In this document: positions 60,427 through 64,000 of the stretch, piece by piece
Position numbering within the stretch: the stretch's first letter is position 1
Layout: each line of letters starts with the position of its first letter
Assembly (NCBI RefSeq): GCF_032271945.1
Contig: NZ_CP130319.1
Location: 2,065,001-2,129,000, forward strand
Direction of reading: 5' to 3'
Source: Paenibacillus sp. MBLB1832
Lineage (GTDB): Bacteria > Bacillota > Bacilli > Paenibacillales > NBRC-103111
DNA length: 64,000 nt
Made by a program: the position numbers and the translations under genes
The notes under the pieces: generated by a model
What the model saw: only the letters and a program-made list of their open reading frames with translations
Databases searched by the model: none
What the model was told of the DNA's origin: nothing

Positions 60427-61878
60427 TTATGGCAGCTGCACCGACGCGCGGTACAGCTTGCTGTTCCATTGGACATTGCTTTTCAGTGATTCGCTCACAA
60501 AGCGAAGCGGGACATACATGCGGCTGTCAGCCATAATTCGAAGAGGAACGGGCACTGAGACGGATACTCCGTTGACCGTGGCTGTTGAACTTCCATCCCT
60601 CAGCTTTAGGGTGACGCCAGCGTCGGTGATGGTAGCTGTTCGAGTAGCTGAGTCCCAAGAGAAATCAGCATTCATCGCCGTGATGAATGGTCGAATTGGA
60701 ACAATCGTCGTTTCGTTTACAATGAAACCGCTGAAATCGGACACATATTGTCCGTTGATTTCGATCTGAACTTTAGGGTTATCCAATTTGCGCACGACGA
60801 GTGCGTTACTGAGCTTACGACCCGGATACGTCATCATCGTGCCGTTAGCATATAGACCTGAGCTGGACCCGCCGTCCATGTTCATTGCCTCCTTGAGACC
60901 TAGCGCAATCGAGATCGCAGCAAGTTCAGACAAGGTAGCGCTAGGTACTGTGCCCATGACGAGACGGTTTGCGCTATCGTATCCGACGAAGCTTCTGGCT
61001 GCGGAGGACTGCGTCACTTTAGGGTCGGAGAAGCCGTCCCGTTTGACATCAATATCGGAAGCGCCGTTCGTCACTAGCTTCGGACCTACGCCGATTGCAG
61101 CCAGCCAGGACTTGGCGTCGAGGGCGGTGCCGCCTTCACCTTTTGCAACAATATTCTTGGTGATTCGATCACCTACGTCCAGCTTGGGCAGAACGTACTG
61201 GCGATTGTTCGCACTGTTGCCAACAAACAGCACATAGCCGCCATCTGGCACAGGCACGGAATCTGTCGTGATACGGGTGACAAGACCGTCATTAATCACC
61301 ACTTTGGTTCCTGGAAAGCCGATCCATCGGCCAAAATCCGGCGTATACCAAACGACCTGATCGGTACTTGAGTCACCGTAATATTTATTAATCCCCCAGG
61401 GGCTAATGGTGTACGTACCGCCGCCTTCGCTCGTTTTCACGGAAAGATCAAGATCGACAAACTGAATGTCTGGCACCTTATCTTTATTGAGGAACAGCGT
61501 CTGATTCTCGCCCGAATGCATCGGTTCGCCAGCGGCTAACAACGTTCCGTTCGGGTAACGAATATAGGGGTCGGACTCGTAGGCATTGAAAAAAGTGCCG
61601 TTAATCGCGGCAACTGCATCTTCGCGTTCTACGATCGCTTGCATCGATTCATCGTGTCCGATGCCGCCGTCAGCCAATGCGGGAGCGAGCTCCAGGGTAG
61701 GATCTGTGAGGTCAATTGTTACAACGTTGACAGTGAAGTTTCGACCTGAAGCGTAGACGAGTTTCGTAGACGCGTTCACGGATGAGGAATACAAGGCAGA
61801 GGCAGGCACACTGCCAACGAAAAGCGCTGCGCTGAGCAGAAGGGCAGTAGTCGGAATGAGAAGTTTGCGACGTAACAT
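60427..61878 (-). CDS. Secreted phosphodiester glycosidase (NAGPA-like) with copper-amine-oxidase-N-type domain
   Basis: A 483-residue protein. The ATG at 61878 is 8 nt after GAAGGAG. Signal peptide to about 29 (VPASA|L). NAGPA domain (about 60-365): AAINGTFFNAYESDPY, GYVLFVGNSANN, MNMDGGSSSGLYANG. C-terminal stalk-binding-type repeat domain (about 375-480: INGQYVSDF, NETTIVPIRPFITAM, YVPLRFVSESL). NAGPA-type enzymes cleave alpha-N-acetylglucosaminyl phosphodiesters; in Bacillus they act on wall teichoic acid. It is convergent with the efflux pump. Confidence 0.9.
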   Translation of the reverse strand: MLRRKLLIPTTALLLSAALFVGSVPASALYSSSVNASTKLVYASGRNFTVNVVTIDLTDPTLELAPALADGGIGHDESMQAIVEREDAVAAINGTFFNAYESDPYIRYPNGTLLAAGEPMHSGENQTLFLNKDKVPDIQFVDLDLSVKTSEGGGTYTISPWGINKYYGDSSTDQVVWYTPDFGRWIGFPGTKVVINDGLVTRITTDSVPVPDGGYVLFVGNSANNRQYVLPKLDVGDRITKNIVAKGEGGTALDAKSWLAAIGVGPKLVTNGASDIDVKRDGFSDPKVTQSSAARSFVGYDSANRLVMGTVPSATLSELAAISIALGLKEAMNMDGGSSSGLYANGTMMTYPGRKLSNALVVRKLDNPKVQIEINGQYVSDFSGFIVNETTIVPIRPFITAMNADFSWDSATRTATITDAGVTLKLRDGSSTATVNGVSVSVPVPLRIMADSRMYVPLRFVSESLKSNVQWNSKLYRASVQLP

Positions 61879-62023
61879 AACGATATCTCCTTCAACGGGT
61901 TGAATGTCCAAAAGTGCAGAAAATAATCTACTCGTATACCATTCGGACTAGCTGATGGGTTTAGGACGCAACGTTTTAAATGTGGTATTATTAGGGTGCC
62001 AAAATGGAACTTGGAGGATACAT

Positions 62024-62953
62024 ATGCTAATTTATAATACGTTGACTAACCAAACAACGACAGAAAAAGTTAGAAAACCTGAGGAGCACGAGATTGTTTG
62101 GATTCGCCTTCGTAATCCGGATCCTTTGGAGACCAATCATATTCTCTTTGATCTTCTAGAAAGTCACCATCTTTTGGTAGAAGATAGTATTAAATTAAAC
62201 CAACGACCTAAAATGGATAAATATAAAAATAATTTTTTCATTTCTTTTTTTGCTATAAATAATGATTTCGAACCTATGGAAATTGCTCTAGTGATAGGGA
62301 AGAACTATGTTGTTTCTTTGTATAAAGAAGATATTCCAATCTTAGATAATTTATATGAGGAGTTCAAAGAGATCGAGGGGAAAATGAAATTCCCGGCGCA
62401 GATTCTTTACCATATCATGGACAGATGTGTAGATGATTATGTCCAAATTATAGATCAGATTGAAGATAAAATAGAAACTTGGGAAGAGATCATTTATCAA
62501 GATCCATATGCAAAGATATCCCGCGATATTTTTCAAATGAAAAGAATCACACATAGTCTTCGTCGAATTTTCGTTGAAGAAAGAACGGTGCTGGGATCCA
62601 TTAGCCATCAAAATCTTCCTTATTCCCATCCCGATGCAGATGTATATTTTGTAGATATCTTTGATCACATCTCACGGGTTGTGGATTCAATTGATATGTT
62701 TCGAGAGTCAATGACTGGCCTATTGGAAATGCAGATTAGTATGAAATCCGATCGAATGAACGCAACAATGAAGACGTTAACTGTAATCAGCACCATATTT
62801 CTCCCTTTAACATTTATTGCTGGGATTTATGGGATGAACTTCAAAGATATCCCTGAATTAAACTGGAACTTCGGTTATATTTATGTATGGGGACTAATGG
62901 TTTTGATTACAATTTCAATGCTCTTTTATTTCAAAAAGAAAAAATGGTTCTAA
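62024..62953 (+). CDS. corA: CorA-family Mg2+/Co2+ transporter
   Basis: A 309-residue protein. The ATG at 62024 is 6 nt after TTGGAGG. The long cytoplasmic alpha/beta funnel (1-245) precedes TM1, whose C-terminal YGMNF carries the selectivity motif GMN, then TM2 (about 283-303) and a Lys-rich end. It forms a pentameric magnesium channel. The gene is more AT-rich than its neighbours. It is monocistronic and ends in a long hairpin. Confidence 0.92.
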   Translation: MLIYNTLTNQTTTEKVRKPEEHEIVWIRLRNPDPLETNHILFDLLESHHLLVEDSIKLNQRPKMDKYKNNFFISFFAINNDFEPMEIALVIGKNYVVSLYKEDIPILDNLYEEFKEIEGKMKFPAQILYHIMDRCVDDYVQIIDQIEDKIETWEEIIYQDPYAKISRDIFQMKRITHSLRRIFVEERTVLGSISHQNLPYSHPDADVYFVDIFDHISRVVDSIDMFRESMTGLLEMQISMKSDRMNATMKTLTVISTIFLPLTFIAGIYGMNFKDIPELNWNFGYIYVWGLMVLITISMLFYFKKKKWF

Positions 62954-62965
62954 CTTATAAAGAAA

Positions 62966-63007
62966 AAACGACAGTCAGGACTTATTTCTTGTCCTTGTCT
63001 GTCGTTT
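62966..63007. terminator. Bidirectional terminator between corA and SNF2 helicase genes
   Basis: AAACGACAGTCAGGAC pairs with GTCCTTGTCTGTCGTTT with minor mismatch; A- and T-rich flanks serve both strands. Confidence 0.8.
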
Positions 63008-63031
63008 CTTCAATTTATGGGATGTACACCA

Positions 63032-64000
63032 CTACCACGACTTCCGCAGCGTAAACAAATCCTGCAGCTCATCATTCGAAAGCTCTGTAATCCAGCCCTC
63101 GGAGGAGGAAATGACATTGTCGCTGAGGCTCATCTTGCTCTCGAGCATCTCGTCGATCCGTTCTTCGAGCGTGCCGAGTGAAATAAACTTATGGACCTGC
63201 ACGTTCCGTGTTTGGCCCATCCGATAGGCGCGGTCTGTCGCTTGATTCTCGACCGCGGGATTCCACCAGCGGTCGAAGTGGAACACGTGATTCGCCGCGG
63301 TCAAGTTCAACCCAACGCCGCCGGCTTTCAGCGACAGCACGAAAATATGCGGTCCCTCGCCATCCGCGGCTTGGAACCGTTCAATCATGCGGTCGCGCTC
63401 CTGCTTCGGCGTGCTCCCGTTGAGGTAGTACACGGGCTCACCGCGCCCCGCGGAGAGCACATCCGCCAGCATGCGGCCCATGCCCACATACTGCGTGAAG
63501 ATCAAGCACGAATCGCCCTCATCGCGAAGCTCATCGACCATCGCAACAAGCCGCTCCAGCTTCGCAGAGCGCTGCACCAACTCGCCGCGGCCATCCTCGC
63601 TCGCCATCAGCGCCGCCACCGTATCCGCTTCCTTCGTCAGCAGAACAGGGTGGTCGCACAGCTGCTTGAGCTGTGTCAATGCGCCGAGGATGGCGCCTTT
63701 GCGCTCCATGCCCTCGAGCTTCTGCATCCGCTCCATCAATTCTTTCACCGTCTGCTCGTACATCGCACCTTGCTCTGCGGTCAAATTGATGTACACCTTC
63801 ATCTCCAGCTTATCAGGCAAATCGAGCTGAATCGCAGGGTCTTTCTTTTTGCGGCGCAGCATAAAAGGTTTGACTAACTGCTGCAGCTGCGCGGTCCGCT
63901 CTGCATCTTGATGCTTCTCGATCGGATTCGCGAAGCGAATCTGAAAGCCGCGCTGGTTCCCGAGGTAACCAGGGTTCAGGAAGTCATAGATGGACCACAG
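63032..64000 (-). CDS. SNF2-family DNA helicase, C-terminal part (N-terminus beyond window)
   Basis: The frame is open from the window edge (residues LWSIYDFLNPGYLGNQ, helicase motif IV region) to the stop at 63032: 322 residues of the C-terminal RecA-like lobe. Helicase motifs V and VI are visible (VLSLKAGGVGLNLTAANHVFHFD, RWWNPAVENQATDRAYRMGQ), with LIFTQYVGMGRML before them. It is an ATP-dependent DNA translocase, HepA/RapA- or SNF2-like. The N-terminal Walker motifs lie outside. The sequence is GC-richer than corA. It is convergent with corA. Confidence 0.9.
   Translation of the reverse strand: MWSIYDFLNPGYLGNQRGFQIRFANPIEKHQDAERTAQLQQLVKPFMLRRKKKDPAIQLDLPDKLEMKVYINLTAEQGAMYEQTVKELMERMQKLEGMERKGAILGALTQLKQLCDHPVLLTKEADTVAALMASEDGRGELVQRSAKLERLVAMVDELRDEGDSCLIFTQYVGMGRMLADVLSAGRGEPVYYLNGSTPKQERDRMIERFQAADGEGPHIFVLSLKAGGVGLNLTAANHVFHFDRWWNPAVENQATDRAYRMGQTRNVQVHKFISLGTLEERIDEMLESKMSLSDNVISSSEGWITELSNDELQDLFTLRKSW

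Overview
The window looks like a chromosomal segment of a spore-forming Firmicute of the Paenibacillus/Cohnella type. Supporting signs are strong AAGGAGG ribosome-binding sites, a T-box leader, SLH-domain surface proteins, YheC/D and CotS spore-coat proteins, LplB/YtcP-type sugar permeases with their own lipoprotein, many AraC-type regulators, and intrinsic terminators at most gene ends. No rRNA, tRNA, CRISPR array, prophage or complete insertion sequence was seen. Both ends of the window cut through genes: an AraC regulator on the left and an SNF2-type helicase on the right.

Layout. 1-3.5 kb: an AraC/PhyH divergent pair and a MerR regulator with an MFS efflux pump (yfmP-yfmO-like). 3.6-17.1 kb: a carbohydrate-utilisation region with a decayed GH43-ricin gene, a GH88 unsaturated glucuronyl hydrolase, a two-permease plus lipoprotein ABC importer without its own ATPase, a membrane-anchored AraC regulator, an AT-rich insert of two small genes, a sugar isomerase, a GH95 fucosidase and a GH127 remnant. 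The GH88 gene, the importer operon and the regulator share a 28-bp upstream element with identical internal spacing, so they probably form one regulon. 17.1-21.0 kb (minus): lrgA-lrgB and modA-modB (no modC), a small membrane protein near a Fur-like box, and YheC/D. 21.2-25.3 kb: an AraC regulator divergent from a GH2 beta-mannosidase, then a tubby-like protein. 25.3-25.8 kb: a non-coding array of 104-bp hairpin-bearing tandem repeats. 25.9-27.4 kb: asd behind a T-box whose specifier reads AAA (lysine).

27.6-38.9 kb: an SLH protein with an unusual beta-rich repeat, a compact FtsH-like protease preceded by a small membrane protein, an FAD dehydrogenase, and the most striking pair: a secreted GH55-like protein carrying both a cohesin and a dockerin, followed directly by a cohesin-SLH protein. 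This resembles a minimal cell-surface scaffold. 39-49 kb: an LTA-synthase-like protein, a lipoprotein, three nucleotide-sugar genes, a poly-acidic protein, a glycosyltransferase and a CotS-family protein with a basic tail, probably for cell- or spore-surface glycans. 49-64 kb: a DUF1761-like membrane protein, a tiny zinc-ribbon protein, two more PhyH genes each convergent with an AraC gene (one PhyH fused to HEAT repeats), a MITE, a glycosyltransferase/PlsY-like pair, hemolysin III, a TetR regulator with a DHA2 efflux pump, a phosphodiester glycosidase, and CorA.

Functions are inferred from reading the translations. No database search was possible. The family calls rest on motifs, lengths and gene context.
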